64,000 bases of DNA from Microbacterium bovistercoris (GCF_003387575.1 NZ_QUAB01000048.1:124001-188000), one strand, 5' to 3'. Shown: positions 38,862-50,761, counted from the first letter of the stretch. The notes: generated by a model not told the origin, from the letters alone. Program-made: numbers and translations.

Positions 38862-39634
38862 GACCCCCCTGCACCGGCATCCTCGCCGTCGCTGCCGCGC
38901 TGCTGCTGACCGGATGCTCCTCCGGGGCGCCCGCCGACTCGGCGACGCCCGACGGCCTCAGCGGCGACCTGACCGTATACGCCGCGGCGTCGCTGTCGGG
39001 GGCCTTCGATGAGCTCGCGGAGGAGTTCACGGCCGCGCACCCCGGCGTCACCGTGAAGCCGATCAGCTACGACGGATCCTCGGTGCTGGCGACGCAGCTG
39101 ATCGGCGGCGCCCCGGCCGACGTGTTCGCCTCGGCCGACGAGAAGAACATGGCGAAGGTCACGGATGCCGGGCTCGCCGACGCCCCGGTGGACTTCGCCG
39201 CGAACGTGATGCAGATCGTGACGGCTCCGGGCAATCCGCTCGGCCTGACCGACCTCGGATCGCTCGCCGCGAACGACGTCACCGTCGTGCTGTGTGCCCC
39301 GGAGGTCCCCTGCGGCACCGCGTCACAGACCCTGCTGAAGAATGCCGGCGTGACCGTCGCCCCGGCCAGCGAGGAGCAGAACGTGACGGCGGTGCTGACG
39401 AAGGTCACCAGCGGCGAGGCGGATGCCGGACTCGTGTACGTGACCGACGTCGAAGCCGCGGGCGACGCGGTCACCGGCGTCCCGATCGACGGGGCGGATG
39501 CCGCGACGAACGTGTATCCGATCGCCGCGCTGAAGGACGCCCCGAACCCCGACGCCGCCGCCGCGTTCGTCGACTTCGTCACCGGCGCGAAGGGTCGCGC
39601 GGTGCTCGAGGAGTTCGGATTCGAGGCGCCGTGA
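38858..39634 (+). CDS. modA: Molybdate ABC transporter substrate-binding lipoprotein
   Basis: 258 residues. Signal peptide with lipobox LLTGC (lipid-modified Cys20), then the ModA fold: LTVYAAASLSGAFDEL, YDGSSVLATQLIGGAPADVFASAD, a central VLCAPEVPCG and a C-terminal DFVTGAKGRAVLEEFGF. Captures molybdate outside the membrane for ModBC. Coupled to the MopI-like gene. Confidence 0.94.
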   Translation: MRPPCTGILAVAAALLLTGCSSGAPADSATPDGLSGDLTVYAAASLSGAFDELAEEFTAAHPGVTVKPISYDGSSVLATQLIGGAPADVFASADEKNMAKVTDAGLADAPVDFAANVMQIVTAPGNPLGLTDLGSLAANDVTVVLCAPEVPCGTASQTLLKNAGVTVAPASEEQNVTAVLTKVTSGEADAGLVYVTDVEAAGDAVTGVPIDGADAATNVYPIAALKDAPNPDAAAAFVDFVTGAKGRAVLEEFGFEAP

Positions 39635-39755
39635 TCGATCACGTCTCACGCCGTGGCCCGACCCGGCCGATCGCCCGGCCCGTCGCAGGCGTCACCCTCC
39701 GGCCCGCCGCACTCGAAGGGCTCGGGGAGTGCGCGGAGTTCGGAGACGAGGCGTC

Positions 39756-40589
39756 ATGATCGCCGCATCCGGCCCGATCGGCCGAGTCGTTCCCCGGACC
39801 GGAATCCGTCTGCCGGTCTGGCTGATCGTGCCCGCGGCGCTGGGCACAGCGCTGCTGGTTCTGCCGTTCGTCGCACTGCTCGCGCGACTGGACTGGGCGG
39901 GCGTGCCGGCGGCGATCACCTCGGAGGCGGCGCTGCAGGCGCTCGGCCTCTCGCTGGGCACCGCGACGACGGCGACCGTGCTGTGCCTGCTGCTCGGGGT
40001 GCCGCTCGCGATGCTCATCGCCAGGGCGCCGAGCTGGCTGGCCGCGGTGCTGCGCACCCTGACGACCCTGCCGCTGGTGCTGCCGCCGCTCGTCGGCGGC
40101 ATCGCACTGCTGGCACTGCTCGGGAGGCAGAGTGCGCTCGGCGATCTGCTCGCCGAAGTCGGCATCCGGGTGCCGTTCACGACCGCCGCCGTCGTCATCG
40201 CGCAGACCTTCGTCGCCATGCCCTTCCTCGTGATCTCGGTCGAGGGATCGCTGCGCACCGGCGGCACGGAGCACGAGCTGGTCGCCGCGACGCTGGGTGC
40301 CGGGCCGTTCACGGTGTTCCGCCGAGTGACGCTGCCGCTGGTGGCCCCTGGTCTCATCGCCGGGACGGTGCTGTGCTTCGCGCGGGCGCTCGGCGAGTTC
40401 GGCGCGACGGCGCTGTTCGCGGGCAACGCCGCAGGCGTGACCCGCACGATGCCGCTCGCGATCTACACCGCGTTCAACGGCGCCGGCGTCGGGGAGGACA
40501 CCGCGATCGCCCTGTCGCTGATGCTGATCCTGGTGGCGATCGCGGTGCTCGTGCTGATGCGCGGCTGGCGAGCGGATGCGGTGCGATGA
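39756..40589 (+). CDS. modB: Molybdate ABC transporter permease
   Basis: 277 residues, about six membrane segments, with the EAA-type loop LVAATLGAGPFTVFRRVTLPLVAPGLIAG near residue 180 and LPLVLPPLVGGIALL before it, as in ModB. The ATG at 39756 gives a typical length; nine further residues are possible upstream. The 121 bases after modA hold no visible gene or strong hairpin. Confidence 0.92.
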   Translation: MIAASGPIGRVVPRTGIRLPVWLIVPAALGTALLVLPFVALLARLDWAGVPAAITSEAALQALGLSLGTATTATVLCLLLGVPLAMLIARAPSWLAAVLRTLTTLPLVLPPLVGGIALLALLGRQSALGDLLAEVGIRVPFTTAAVVIAQTFVAMPFLVISVEGSLRTGGTEHELVAATLGAGPFTVFRRVTLPLVAPGLIAGTVLCFARALGEFGATALFAGNAAGVTRTMPLAIYTAFNGAGVGEDTAIALSLMLILVAIAVLVLMRGWRADAVR

Positions 40590-40758
40590 GCGGTTCGACA
40601 CGGGTCGCGGCCGGCCGCGCCGCCGCGTCGGCCCGGAGCGGCGACCACACCGCTTGCCGACGAGAGCACCAGGTATCGACGTCTGCGGGTGGTTCACTCG
40701 GCGGCAGGCCGTGCGCTCGGCGGGGTGGGGTTCAGCCGGCAGTGCGCGGAGGTGCGCG

Positions 40759-41946
40759 ATGACGCTCTCCGCGGACTTCCGCGCGCACGCCGGCGCGTTC
40801 CGCGTGGACGTGGCGCTGGATGCTGCTCCGAACGAGGTGCTCGCAGTCCTGGGTCCGAACGGATCCGGGAAGTCGACCCTGCTCGCCGCGCTCGCCGGGC
40901 ACCTGCCGATCGACGACGGTCACGTCGCTCTGGACGACCGCGTGCTCGACGGCAGGGACCCGGACAGCCGCGCCGTACGCGTGCCGCCCGCGCAGCGCCG
41001 CATCGGCCTGCTCGGCCAGCGACCGCTGCTGTTCCCGCATCTGTCTGCACTCGAGAACGTCGCGTTCGGCCCGCGTGCACAGGGGGTGCCACGCGCGGAG
41101 GCGCGGAAGGATGCGGGGAGCTGGCTCGAACGGGTGGGGCTCGGCGACCTCGCCGGACACCGCCCCGCGCAGCTGTCCGGAGGGCAGCAGCAGCGCGTGG
41201 CACTCGCCAGGGCGCTCGCGGCGCGGCCGGCCGCGCTGCTGCTCGACGAGCCGTTCGCCGCGCTCGACGTGGAGACCGCGGCGCAGGCCCGGCGACTGGT
41301 CGCCGAACAGCGCGACAGCGCCGGCATCCCGCTCGTGCTCGTCACGCACGATCCGCTCGACGCGGTCGTGCTCGCCGCACGGACGGCGATCGTCCACGAC
41401 GGCCGGATCGTGCAGCAGGGGGTGACTGCCGAGGTGCTCGGACATCCGCGGTCGACGTTCGTCGCGGCGCTGGCCGGGGTGAATCTCGTACCGGTTCTCG
41501 GCGCGTCGGACGGCACAGTGCGCGGCACAGGATCGGTGGCGGATGCGGCGGCGAGCTCCTCCGACGCCGCATCTGCCCGCACCATGCCGGATCCCGCCGA
41601 CGCGACTCACTCCGTGCTCGACGCGCAGCCCGGACCGGGCGACACCATCGTGTGGCGGGGCGTCGGCGACGACGTACCGGCCGGCGCGGCCGCCACGGTC
41701 GCGTTCGCGCCGGGGTCGGTGCGCATCCAGCAGTCGGATGCCATAGGGCCGGCCACCCCGAACACCTGGGTGGGCACGGTCTCGATGCTGGAGCCGATCC
41801 CCGGCGGCATGCGCCTGCGCACTGCGGAGCAGCCCGGCATCGCCGTGGACTGTCCGTCGACCGTGGCCGTGGCCGTCTCCGTCTCCCCCGGATTGCGGTT
41901 GCGCTTCACCGTGCATCCCGACGTCGTCTCGGTGCGCCGCGCGTGA
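40759..41946 (+). CDS. modC: Molybdate ABC transporter ATPase
   Basis: 395 residues. Walker A GPNGSGKST, Q-loop GLLGQRPLLFPHLSALENVAFG, signature LSGGQQQRVALARALAARPAALLLDEPFAALD, H-loop VTHD. The C-terminal 130 residues contain a TOBE-like half (WVGTVSMLEPIPGGMRLR) after a long Ala/Ser-rich linker, longer than usual. GGAGG lies 5' of the ATG at 40759. The 169-base gap after modB shows nothing recognisable. Confidence 0.9.
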   Translation: MTLSADFRAHAGAFRVDVALDAAPNEVLAVLGPNGSGKSTLLAALAGHLPIDDGHVALDDRVLDGRDPDSRAVRVPPAQRRIGLLGQRPLLFPHLSALENVAFGPRAQGVPRAEARKDAGSWLERVGLGDLAGHRPAQLSGGQQQRVALARALAARPAALLLDEPFAALDVETAAQARRLVAEQRDSAGIPLVLVTHDPLDAVVLAARTAIVHDGRIVQQGVTAEVLGHPRSTFVAALAGVNLVPVLGASDGTVRGTGSVADAAASSSDAASARTMPDPADATHSVLDAQPGPGDTIVWRGVGDDVPAGAAATVAFAPGSVRIQQSDAIGPATPNTWVGTVSMLEPIPGGMRLRTAEQPGIAVDCPSTVAVAVSVSPGLRLRFTVHPDVVSVRRA

Positions 41947-41967
41947 GCCCAGCCGACTCCGCTCACG

Positions 41968-42062
41968 TCTCACTTCGTCCCGAAATCCGCGCGCCAGAGC
42001 GTGCCGAACTGCGACCTGAACCGGCACCGTCCAACCACAACGGGCCGAACTGCTACCTGAGC
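41968..42062. repeat. Three copies of repeat family B
   Basis: One minus-strand half copy (41968-41982) and two plus-strand copies (41996-42023, 42041-42062) of the GGACGAACTGCGACCTGA motif, degenerate at the ends. They lie between modC and moaA, in the same mixed-orientation style as the 5.5 kb cluster. Confidence 0.55.
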
Positions 42063-42154
42063 ACGAAGGCCGGTGCGACGAGGATCATCCGGCTCCCGTG
42101 GCATCCGGCACTCGGAAACCGGTGCTACCGTTGCGATCCGTAAGGGGGTGACCG

Positions 42155-43249
42155 ATGTCGATCACACACAACGACCGTTCCGACGGCGCCGTGAGGCTGC
42201 CGTCCACGGGCATGCCCCTTGCGCTGACCGATCGCTTCCGCAGGCCGCTGCGCGATCTGCGGATTTCGATCACCGACCGCTGCAACTTCCGCTGCGTGTA
42301 CTGCATGCCGAAAGAGGTATTCGGTCGCGATTACGCATTCCTCGATCGGAATGAACTGCTCTCCTTCGAAGAGATCACACGGATCGCACGGGTGGCTGCG
42401 GCCCACGGCGTGCACAAGATCCGGCTCACGGGCGGCGAACCACTGCTGCGCCGCGGCATCGAGGAACTCATCTCCCAGCTCGCCGAGCTGCGCACGCCCG
42501 AGGGCGACAGACTCGACATCGCGCTGACCACGAACGGATCAGCACTGACCGTGAAGGCCGCGGCTCTCAAGGCCGCCGGCCTCACCCGCGTGACCGTGTC
42601 GGTGGACTCCCTCGACGACGAACTGTTCCAGAAAATGAACGACGTCCGCTTCCCGGTGAGCCGGGTGCTGGACGGTATCGACGCCGCGCATGAGGCCGGC
42701 CTCGGACCGATCCGCCTGAACATGGTCGTCAAGCGCGGACTCAACGACGGCGAGATCATCGACATGGCGCACCGGTTCAAGGGCACGCCGTACACGCTGC
42801 GTTTCATCGAGTACATGGACGTCGGCAACACCAACGGCTGGTCGCTCGACGAGGTCGTCCCGTCATCGGAGGTCGTGGAGCGCATCAACGCGGTGTTTCC
42901 GCTCGAGCCGCTCGGTGAGGCCGTGCACGGCGAGACGGCGAAGCGCTGGCGGTACGCCGACGGTTCGGGCGAGATCGGCCTGATCTCCAGCGTGACGAAC
43001 GCGTTCTGCGGCACCTGCAACCGCGCGCGCATCTCCACCGAGGGCAGGCTGTTCACCTGCCTGTTCGCTTCGGAGGGACACGACCTGCGTGCCCTGCTGC
43101 GCGGCGGAGCATCCGACGACGAACTGTCCGCGGCGATGGCGTCCATCTGGGGCGGTCGCGAGGACCGCTACTCCGAGATCCGCTCCACCCTCACCCCCGA
43201 ACTGCGCGAGCAGCGCAAGCGCATCGAGATGAGCTACATCGGGGGCTGA
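42155..43249 (+). CDS. moaA: GTP 3',8-cyclase
   Basis: 364 residues. Radical-SAM cluster CNFRCVYC (residues 44-51), the second 4Fe-4S site in [10 protein letters not shown] plus a later Cys (TCLFASEG), [12 protein letters not shown], and the conserved C-terminal Gly-Gly. Starts molybdopterin synthesis by cyclising GTP. AGGGGGTG (42143-42150) precedes the ATG. Convergent with moaE and terminated by a long hairpin. Its product feeds MoaC encoded at 46.5 kb. Confidence 0.96.
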   Translation: MSITHNDRSDGAVRLPSTGMPLALTDRFRRPLRDLRISITDRCNFRCVYCMPKEVFGRDYAFLDRNELLSFEEITRIARVAAAHGVHKIRLTGGEPLLRRGIEELISQLAELRTPEGDRLDIALTTNGSALTVKAAALKAAGLTRVTVSVDSLDDELFQKMNDVRFPVSRVLDGIDAAHEAGLGPIRLNMVVKRGLNDGEIIDMAHRFKGTPYTLRFIEYMDVGNTNGWSLDEVVPSSEVVERINAVFPLEPLGEAVHGETAKRWRYADGSGEIGLISSVTNAFCGTCNRARISTEGRLFTCLFASEGHDLRALLRGGASDDELSAAMASIWGGREDRYSEIRSTLTPELREQRKRIEMSYIGG

Positions 43250-43264
43250 TCTCCCCCAGCTGTT

Positions 43265-43320
43265 CCGGTCTCACTCGTTGCGGGTCCGGCACCCCGAACA
43301 CCCGCAACCGTTGAGACCGG
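43265..43320. terminator. Terminator between moaA and moaE
   Basis: CCGGTCTCA pairs with TGAGACCGG, and inside it GTTGCGGGT pairs with ACCCGCAAC, giving a long interrupted stem from 43265 to 43320. Serves the two convergent genes. Confidence 0.75.
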
Positions 43321-43333
43321 AGCAAGAAGGCAG

Positions 43334-43741
43334 TCAGAGGCCGACCCACTCCGAGACGCCGTCGTCGTAGTGCTGGCGCTTCCAGATCGGCACCTCGTGC
43401 TTGATGATCTCGACCAGGCGCTCGCAGGCGTCGAACGCCTCGGCGCGGTGCGGAGCGGATGCCGCGGCGAACAGCGCCACGTCGCCGATGCGCAGATCGC
43501 CCACCCGGTGCGATGCGGCCACCGCGAAGCCGGTCTCCTCGCGGATCCGCGTCACGCAGGCCTCGAGGAAGCGCGCCGCATCCGGATGCGCGCGGTAGTC
43601 GAGCGACCGCACCGGCTTGCCGCCGTCGTGATCGCGCACGACGCCGCAGAACATCACCACCGCCCCGCTCGCATCGGCCTCGACGGCCCTGCGGATCGCC
43701 ACCTCGTCGAGAGGCGTCTCTGAGATCAGGTCGAAGTTCAC
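43334..43741 (-). CDS. moaE: Molybdopterin synthase large subunit
   Basis: 135 residues with VVMFCGVVRDHDGG, the VAASHRVGDLRIGDVALFAA strand pair and the catalytic-Lys region LVEIIKHEVPIWKRQ near the C-terminus. Joins MoaD to convert precursor Z to molybdopterin. The ATG overlaps the upstream adenylyltransferase stop (ATGA), so the two are made together. Confidence 0.95.
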   Translation of the reverse strand: MNFDLISETPLDEVAIRRAVEADASGAVVMFCGVVRDHDGGKPVRSLDYRAHPDAARFLEACVTRIREETGFAVAASHRVGDLRIGDVALFAAASAPHRAEAFDACERLVEIIKHEVPIWKRQHYDDGVSEWVGL

Positions 43742-44883
43742 AGCGCCTCCCGGATGCTGGATACGGTGTCGCCGCCGACAGCGGCGAAGGCCTGGATGCC
43801 TCCGGCGAGGTACACGACGTCGTCGAAGCCGCGCTCGTTGAGGATGCGCGCGGCGCTGCGCGACCGAGGGTCCTTCTCGCAGTAGACCACGAGAGGCTCG
43901 TCACCGGCATCCGGCAGCGACCCGCCGCGCAGGTCGCCGATCGGAAGCAGGATGCTGCCGTCGATGCGGCGTGCGTCGGCCTCGTGCTGCTCGCGCACGT
44001 CGAGCAGGCGCAGCCGCTCGCCGGCGCGCAGGCGGCCGAGCAGGTCAGCGGCCGAGACGGAGGTGAGGTCATCGTCGGCCTGCACTCCGCAGAAGAGGTC
44101 GTAGTCGATCAGCTCGGTGACCGCGGGCGTCTCGTCGGAGACGCCGTAGGGGATCTCGCGGGTGCGTGCGGTGAGCGCGTCGTAGACGAGCACGCGGCCG
44201 ATCAGGGGTTCGCCGATGCCGGTGATGAGCTTGATGGCCTCGGTGGCGAGCAGCGAGCCGATCGCAGGACAGAGCGTCGGCAGCACGCCGCCGAGCTCGC
44301 AGGACAGCGCTTCATCGGCGGGCGGCGGGGCCGGGAACAGGTCGCGCCAGGTGGGACCGTGGCCATGCCACGAGATTCCGACCTGGCCGTGGAATCGCAG
44401 GATGGCGCCCCATACCAGCGGCACGCCGGCCAGTACGGCGGCGTCGTTCGCGAGGTAACGCGTGGGGAAGTTGTCGCTGCCGTCGATCAGCAGGTCGTAG
44501 CCGGCGAGGATTTCGGGCAGGTTCGCGCTCGTCACCCGCACCGGATGCCGGCTGACCCGGCACTCCGGATCGATCGCGGCGACGGTGTCGGCGAGCGAGT
44601 CGACCTTGGGCCGGCCGATGTCGGCGACGCCGTGGCTGAGCTGACGGTGCAGGTTGGACAGCTCGACGTCGTCGTCGTCGATGATGCCGATCGTGCCGAT
44701 GCCGGCTGCGGCGAGCGCGGGGACCACCGCACTGCCCAGTCCCCCGGCGCCGATCACCAGCACGCGGGCATTGCGGAGCCGGCGCTGCGCGACCTCGCCG
44801 AACCCGGGCAGCATGAGCTGGCGGCTGTATCGGGTGACCCGATCGGGGTCCAGCGGCGGACCCGGCTCGACGAGCGGAGACAT
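43738..44883 (-). CDS. moeB: MoaD-activating adenylyltransferase with rhodanese domain (MoeB/MoeZ type)
   Basis: 381 residues. ThiF-type adenylation domain: GAGGLGSAVVPALAAAGIGTIGIIDDDDVELSNLHRQ (residues 42-78) and DGSDNFPTRYLANDA. The CxxC zinc knuckle typical of E. coli MoeB is absent. A rhodanese domain (residues about 280-380) carries the active Cys in VVYCEKDPRSRSA. Adenylates and then sulfurates the MoaD C-terminus. TAGACT (complement of 44890-44895) lies six bases before the ATG, suggesting a leaderless mRNA. Divergent from moaD. Confidence 0.92.
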   Translation of the reverse strand: MSPLVEPGPPLDPDRVTRYSRQLMLPGFGEVAQRRLRNARVLVIGAGGLGSAVVPALAAAGIGTIGIIDDDDVELSNLHRQLSHGVADIGRPKVDSLADTVAAIDPECRVSRHPVRVTSANLPEILAGYDLLIDGSDNFPTRYLANDAAVLAGVPLVWGAILRFHGQVGISWHGHGPTWRDLFPAPPPADEALSCELGGVLPTLCPAIGSLLATEAIKLITGIGEPLIGRVLVYDALTARTREIPYGVSDETPAVTELIDYDLFCGVQADDDLTSVSAADLLGRLRAGERLRLLDVREQHEADARRIDGSILLPIGDLRGGSLPDAGDEPLVVYCEKDPRSRSAARILNERGFDDVVYLAGGIQAFAAVGGDTVSSIREAL

Positions 44884-44973
44884 GGTCCGAGTCTACGCGT
44901 TCGCTGTCCACCTGGCGGATATTCACTTCCACTTCGCGGATGCTGGATTCCGCATCGCGGGTACGATGGAGAC

Positions 44974-45222
44974 ATGGCGATGGTGACGGTGCGGTACTTC
45001 GCGGCGGCGGCGGATGCAGCCGGCTGCGAGCAGGAGCAGCTCGAGCTCGGTTCCGGCGCGACCGTGGGCGTACTGCGCGACGCCCTGCAGGAGCGCTACG
45101 GCGCGGCGATGGAGAAGGTGCTGCGCTCCGGATCGTTCCTCGTCGACGGCATCGTGCGCCGCGACCCCGCGTCACCGATCTCGGCGAACGTCGACGTGCT
45201 GCCGCCGTTCGCAGGCGGGTGA
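44974..45222 (+). CDS. moaD: Molybdopterin synthase sulfur carrier subunit
   Basis: 82 residues of the ubiquitin-like fold (VTVRYFAAAADAAG at the N-terminus) ending in Gly-Gly, which is activated by the divergent adenylyltransferase. TACGAT lies six bases before the ATG, with a GGAG that could instead act as a ribosome site. The stop overlaps moeA (GTGA). Confidence 0.94.
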   Translation: MAMVTVRYFAAAADAAGCEQEQLELGSGATVGVLRDALQERYGAAMEKVLRSGSFLVDGIVRRDPASPISANVDVLPPFAGG

Positions 45223-46493
45223 CCGTGCGGACGCACCTCGAGCACGCCGCGGCTGCCGCGGAGCTGCTCGCGCCGCTCGGTGAGCGCCTGACGGATGCGG
45301 CACAGCAGTTGCCGCTGGCGGATGCACTCGGCCGCATCCTCGCCGAGGACGTGACCTCCCCGATCTCCCTCCCCCGCTTCGCGAACTCTCAGATGGATGG
45401 CTACGCCGTGCGCGCGGTGGATCTCGCCGCGGCATCCGCCGACAATCCCGTGCGCCTCCCGGTCGGCCCGACCAGCGCCGCCGGCGATCCCGTCGGCACG
45501 CTCGCTCCCGGAACGGCCTCCCCCGTCATGACCGGAGCCGCCGTGCCGGAAGGCGCGGACGCCGTGGTGCCGATCGAGCAGAGCGATCCGCCCCGGTTCA
45601 TCGGCATCGGCGGGGGCACGCACGACGCCCCGGCCGGAACGACCGTCGCGTTCCGCGCGCCGGTCGAGCCCGGCACGTTCGTGCGGGCCGTCGGCACCGA
45701 CATCCGGGAGGGCGCACTTCTGCTGCCGGCCGGAACCCGTCTCGGTCCGGCGCAGCTCGGGTCGCTCGCCGCGGCCGGCGTGCCGTTGGTGCGCGTACGG
45801 AATCCGGTCCGCGTGCTGGTGCTCTCCACCGGCCATGAACTGCGGATGCCGGGCATCCGACTCGATCCGGTGGCGGACAGCGGCGCGATCTACGACTCGA
45901 ACTCGGCGATGATGGCGGCCGCCGTCGCCGCCGCCGGCGCGACTGCCGTGACCGCATCGGCACCGGACGACGCCGCAGCGGTCGTGGACACCATCGAGCA
46001 GCATCCGGACGTCGACCTGGTCGTGACGACCGGCGGCGTCAGCGCCGGTGCCTTCGAGGTCGTGCGCGACGCGCTCGCGCCGCTCGGCGTGGAGTTCGGC
46101 CCGGTGGCGATGCAACCGGGAGGCCCGCAGGGCCTCGGCACCGCCGTGCTGCCGAGCGGCAGACGGATGCCGGTACTGGCGTTCCCGGGCAACCCGGTGT
46201 CGGCGCTGATCTCCTTCGAGCTGTTCCTGCGGCCGCTGCTGCGCGGCTTCGCCGGCCTTCCGCAGCAACGGCGCACCGAGCGGGCCGTGCTCGCGCATCC
46301 GGTGACCTCCCCGCCTGCGCGGCACCAGGTGCGGCGCGGCACGGTGCGGGCAGACGGTAGCGTCGAGGTCGGCGCCCCGAGCTCCCACCTGCTGCACGCG
46401 TACGCCACGGCGAACGCACTCGTGCACCTTCCGGTCGGAGTGGACTCCCTGCCCGCCGGCGCCGAGGTCGACTACTGGAGGATCGATGACTGA
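45219..46493 (+). CDS. moeA: Molybdopterin molybdenumtransferase
   Basis: 424 residues. [12 protein letters not shown] (near residue 60) and the [20 protein letters not shown] segment of the domain I/II region, the MogA-like [15 protein letters not shown], and [19 protein letters not shown] toward the C-terminus. Inserts molybdenum into adenylated molybdopterin. GTG start at 45219 overlaps the moaD stop; a GTG at 45225 is a close alternative. Overlaps moaC by eight bases. No mogA/moaB adenylyltransferase gene is in the window. Confidence 0.93.
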   Translation: MTVRTHLEHAAAAAELLAPLGERLTDAAQQLPLADALGRILAEDVTSPISLPRFANSQMDGYAVRAVDLAAASADNPVRLPVGPTSAAGDPVGTLAPGTASPVMTGAAVPEGADAVVPIEQSDPPRFIGIGGGTHDAPAGTTVAFRAPVEPGTFVRAVGTDIREGALLLPAGTRLGPAQLGSLAAAGVPLVRVRNPVRVLVLSTGHELRMPGIRLDPVADSGAIYDSNSAMMAAAVAAAGATAVTASAPDDAAAVVDTIEQHPDVDLVVTTGGVSAGAFEVVRDALAPLGVEFGPVAMQPGGPQGLGTAVLPSGRRMPVLAFPGNPVSALISFELFLRPLLRGFAGLPQQRRTERAVLAHPVTSPPARHQVRRGTVRADGSVEVGAPSSHLLHAYATANALVHLPVGVDSLPAGAEVDYWRIDD

Positions 46494-46977
46494 GCCCGAG
46501 CCGAAGCTCACCCACCTGCGCGCCGACGGCTCGGCGCACATGGTCGACGTGACCGAGAAGGCCGTCACCCGTCGCGAGGCGAAGGCGCAGGCGGTGCTCA
46601 TCACCACTCCCGAGGTCGTCGCCGCGATCGCCGACGGCACCCTGCCCAAGGGCGAGGCACTCGGCACCGCACGGTTGGCCGGCATCATGGGCGCGAAGAG
46701 GACGTCCGAACTGATCCCGCTGTGCCACCCGCTGCCGCTGACGAAGCTCGCCGTCGACCTCGAGCCCGGCGGCGACCGGGTGCGCATCGTCGCGACCGCC
46801 GTCACCAACGGAGTCACCGGGGTCGAGATGGAGGCGCTCACGGCGGCGAGCGTCGCCGCGCTGACGCTCTACGACATGATCAAGGCCGTCGACAACCGCG
46901 CCGTGATCACCGACATCCAGGTGCTGGCGAAGTCCGGCGGCAAGAGCGGCGACTGGTCCCGCGAGTCCGGGCGCTGA
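46486..46977 (+). CDS. moaC: Cyclic pyranopterin monophosphate synthase
   Basis: 163 residues with [14 protein letters not shown], the LCHPLPLTK motif (catalytic His/Lys) and [23 protein letters not shown]. Works after MoaA. The start lies inside the last codons of moeA. The stop codon is the first part of a repeat family A arm, so the repeat abuts the gene directly. Confidence 0.95.
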   Translation: MTEPEPKLTHLRADGSAHMVDVTEKAVTRREAKAQAVLITTPEVVAAIADGTLPKGEALGTARLAGIMGAKRTSELIPLCHPLPLTKLAVDLEPGGDRVRIVATAVTNGVTGVEMEALTAASVAALTLYDMIKAVDNRAVITDIQVLAKSGGKSGDWSRESGR

Positions 46978-46997
46978 GCGAGCGAAGCGAGACGAAG
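46974..46997. repeat. Repeat family A, single arm
   Basis: CTGAGCGAGCGAAGCGAGAC plus ACGAA spans the moaC stop and the gap before the convergent membrane-protein gene. The opposite arm is at 47692-47717, on the other side of that gene. Confidence 0.6.
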
Positions 46998-47001
46998 CGC
47001 G

Positions 47002-47631
47002 TCAGATCAGGATCGGGAAGGTCAGCATGATGACGATCCCGGCGGCGCCGACGACCATCGCCAAGGAAAGCAGCGTCCAGCGCGCCCACGACACCAGGTC
47101 GCGCTGAGACATCGCGGTCAGGAACAGCACGAGGGCGAACAGCACGGTCAGCAGCGTGTAGTTGTCACCGCGCTGGTTGCTCTCGAGCGCCTGCTGGAAC
47201 TTCGCATCCGCCCGCTCGGAGAGCTGCTTCGCCTCTTCCGTCCCCGGTGGCACGTACTCGGGCACCACGAACGGCCCCTGCTCGACGCGTCCGTCTGCGT
47301 CCCACGCGTCGAAGGCCACCCGGAACTCCGGGGTGAAGCGCTGCTCGATATAACCGACGAGCTGAGTGTTGCCGTCGGCCTCGGCGAGGACGTACTGCGT
47401 CCAGATCGTGAGGTCGTACTGCCGGGCGTCGCGCGCCTCGCCCTCGGCCGCCGTGGCCTGCACCCGGGCGCTGGAGGCCTGACTGAACGCGATCGACATG
47501 TCGCCGCCCCATTTGGAGGCCTCGAAGCCGCACCACGCAGTGAGGACGGCTGTGACAGACAGCACGAACACCGCGATCACGTCGAAGACATCGCGCTTCT
47601 TCCGGACCCGCGTCTTCTCGATCTGTCCCAT
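47002..47631 (-). CDS. Uncharacterised membrane protein (DUF4337-like layout)
   Basis: 209 residues. One N-terminal helix (VFDVIAVFVLSVTAVLTAWCGFEAS, about 15-39), a central soluble alpha-helical region with conserved-looking aromatic and acidic residues, and two C-terminal helices (TLLTVLFALVLFLTAMS and WTLLSLAMVVGAAGIVIML). The layout resembles DUF4337 proteins, whose role is unknown. I take the ATG at 47631 (MGQIEKTRVRKK); the earlier in-frame Met adds an unlikely stretch. It sits between two repeat family A arms, and could have moved with them, but nothing proves it. Confidence 0.7.
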   Translation of the reverse strand: MGQIEKTRVRKKRDVFDVIAVFVLSVTAVLTAWCGFEASKWGGDMSIAFSQASSARVQATAAEGEARDARQYDLTIWTQYVLAEADGNTQLVGYIEQRFTPEFRVAFDAWDADGRVEQGPFVVPEYVPPGTEEAKQLSERADAKFQQALESNQRGDNYTLLTVLFALVLFLTAMSQRDLVSWARWTLLSLAMVVGAAGIVIMLTFPILI

Positions 47632-47691
47632 CGCCGACCCCCTCGGCAACATCCTGGCACGGCTAGCCACGATCCGCCGGTGAGATCGCGC

Positions 47692-47717
47692 CCTTCGTCT
47701 CGCTTCGCTCGCTCAGG
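47692..47717. repeat. Repeat family A, single arm
   Basis: CCTTCGTCTCGCTTCGCTCG and TCAGG, the reverse complement of the arm at 46974-46997. The remainder of the 175-base gap to glycerate kinase shows no gene. Confidence 0.6.
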
Positions 47718-47806
47718 AGCCGCAGAGCAGAACGAGGACGCTCAGGGGCCGCCGAGCATGGTACGACGGGAGGCGGACGCCGTTGTCCCCGCCCCGCCGA
47801 GTCGGG

Positions 47807-48925
47807 TCAGAGGATGTCGCGGGCGACGGTGCGCCCGACATCCACCAGCAGGGTCTTCGCGTTCGCGATGCTCTTCGCGACATCCGGTTCGACCTCGCTC
47901 AGCGCGTAGACGCGCTGGAAGCCGGCGGATGCCACGGCCGCGGCATCCAGGGTCGACCGGCCGCACACCGCGATGACCGGCACACCTTCCGCGCGAGCGA
48001 CCGCCGCGACGCCGAGCGGCGTCTTGCCGCCGAGGCTCTGGTCGTCGAGGCTGCCCTCGCCCGTGATGACGAGGTCGGCGCCGACCACGCGGTCGGCGAG
48101 CCCCGTGAGGCGCTGCACGACCTCGACGCCGGGCTCGCGCCGGGCGCCGAGCATGGCCAGGGCCGCGTATCCGACGCCACCGGCTGCTCCCGCGCCGGGC
48201 GCGGTCGTGGAGGGCCGGACTCCCGGCTGGGCTTCCAGCAGTGCCGCGAAGTGCGCGAGTGCGGCGTCCAGTTCAGCGACATCCGCAGCGGATGCCCCCT
48301 TCTGCGGGCCGAACACCGCGGGCGCGCCCCGCTCTCCGAGGAGCGGGTTGTCCACGTCGCTGGCCAGCACGATGTCGGCGTCGGCCAGACGCGGGTCGAG
48401 GCCGGAGACGTCGACGGTCGCGAGGGCGGCGAGTGCCGCTCCTCCGCCCGGGAGCTCCTCCCCCGCGGCATCCCTCAGCGAGACGCCGAGCGCTTGCAGC
48501 ATCCCCGCACCGCCGTCGGTGTTGGCGCTGCCGCCGATGCCGAGCACGATCGAGGTGCAGCCACGGTCGAGGGCGGCGCGGATCAGATCTCCGGTGCCGC
48601 GGCTGGTGGCCTCCCGGGCGGCGCGAACGCCGCCCGGGAGCACGTCCAGGCCGCTCGCGGCGGCCATCTCGATGATGGCCTGCGAGCCCCGGACAGCGAA
48701 CCGCGCGGTGACCGGGTCCCCCACCGGTCCCGTCACCTCCGCGGCATCCGCCGTGAATCCGGCGGCGAGGGCGGCATCCACCGTCCCCTCGCCCCCGTCG
48801 GCGACCGGCACCGCCTCGATCACGGCATCCTCTCGGACCGACAGGATCCCCTCCCCGAGAGCGGCGGCGACCTCGGCCCCCGTCGCGGACCCCTTGAACT
48901 TGTCGGACGCGATGAGAATGCGCAT
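47807..48925 (-). CDS. Glycerate kinase (GarK/GlxK type)
   Basis: 372 residues. N-terminal ILIASDKFKGSATGAEVAAA, VADGGEGTVDA, the SRGTGDLIRAALDRG and GIGGSANTDGGAGMLQALG core, and a C-terminal TGEGSLDDQSLGGKTP with catalytic residues. Phosphorylates D-glycerate (family members give 2-phosphoglycerate). Last gene of the hyi-reductase-gcl-kinase operon, 18 bases after gcl, completing conversion of glyoxylate to a glycolytic intermediate. Confidence 0.94.
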   Translation of the reverse strand: MRILIASDKFKGSATGAEVAAALGEGILSVREDAVIEAVPVADGGEGTVDAALAAGFTADAAEVTGPVGDPVTARFAVRGSQAIIEMAAASGLDVLPGGVRAAREATSRGTGDLIRAALDRGCTSIVLGIGGSANTDGGAGMLQALGVSLRDAAGEELPGGGAALAALATVDVSGLDPRLADADIVLASDVDNPLLGERGAPAVFGPQKGASAADVAELDAALAHFAALLEAQPGVRPSTTAPGAGAAGGVGYAALAMLGARREPGVEVVQRLTGLADRVVGADLVITGEGSLDDQSLGGKTPLGVAAVARAEGVPVIAVCGRSTLDAAAVASAGFQRVYALSEVEPDVAKSIANAKTLLVDVGRTVARDIL

Positions 48926-48943
48926 GATCAGAGCGGGCCGAGC

Positions 48944-50731
<1,788 letters not shown>

Positions 50732-50761
50732 GATTTCAGTCCTTAGAAAGTTGTTCGGGAT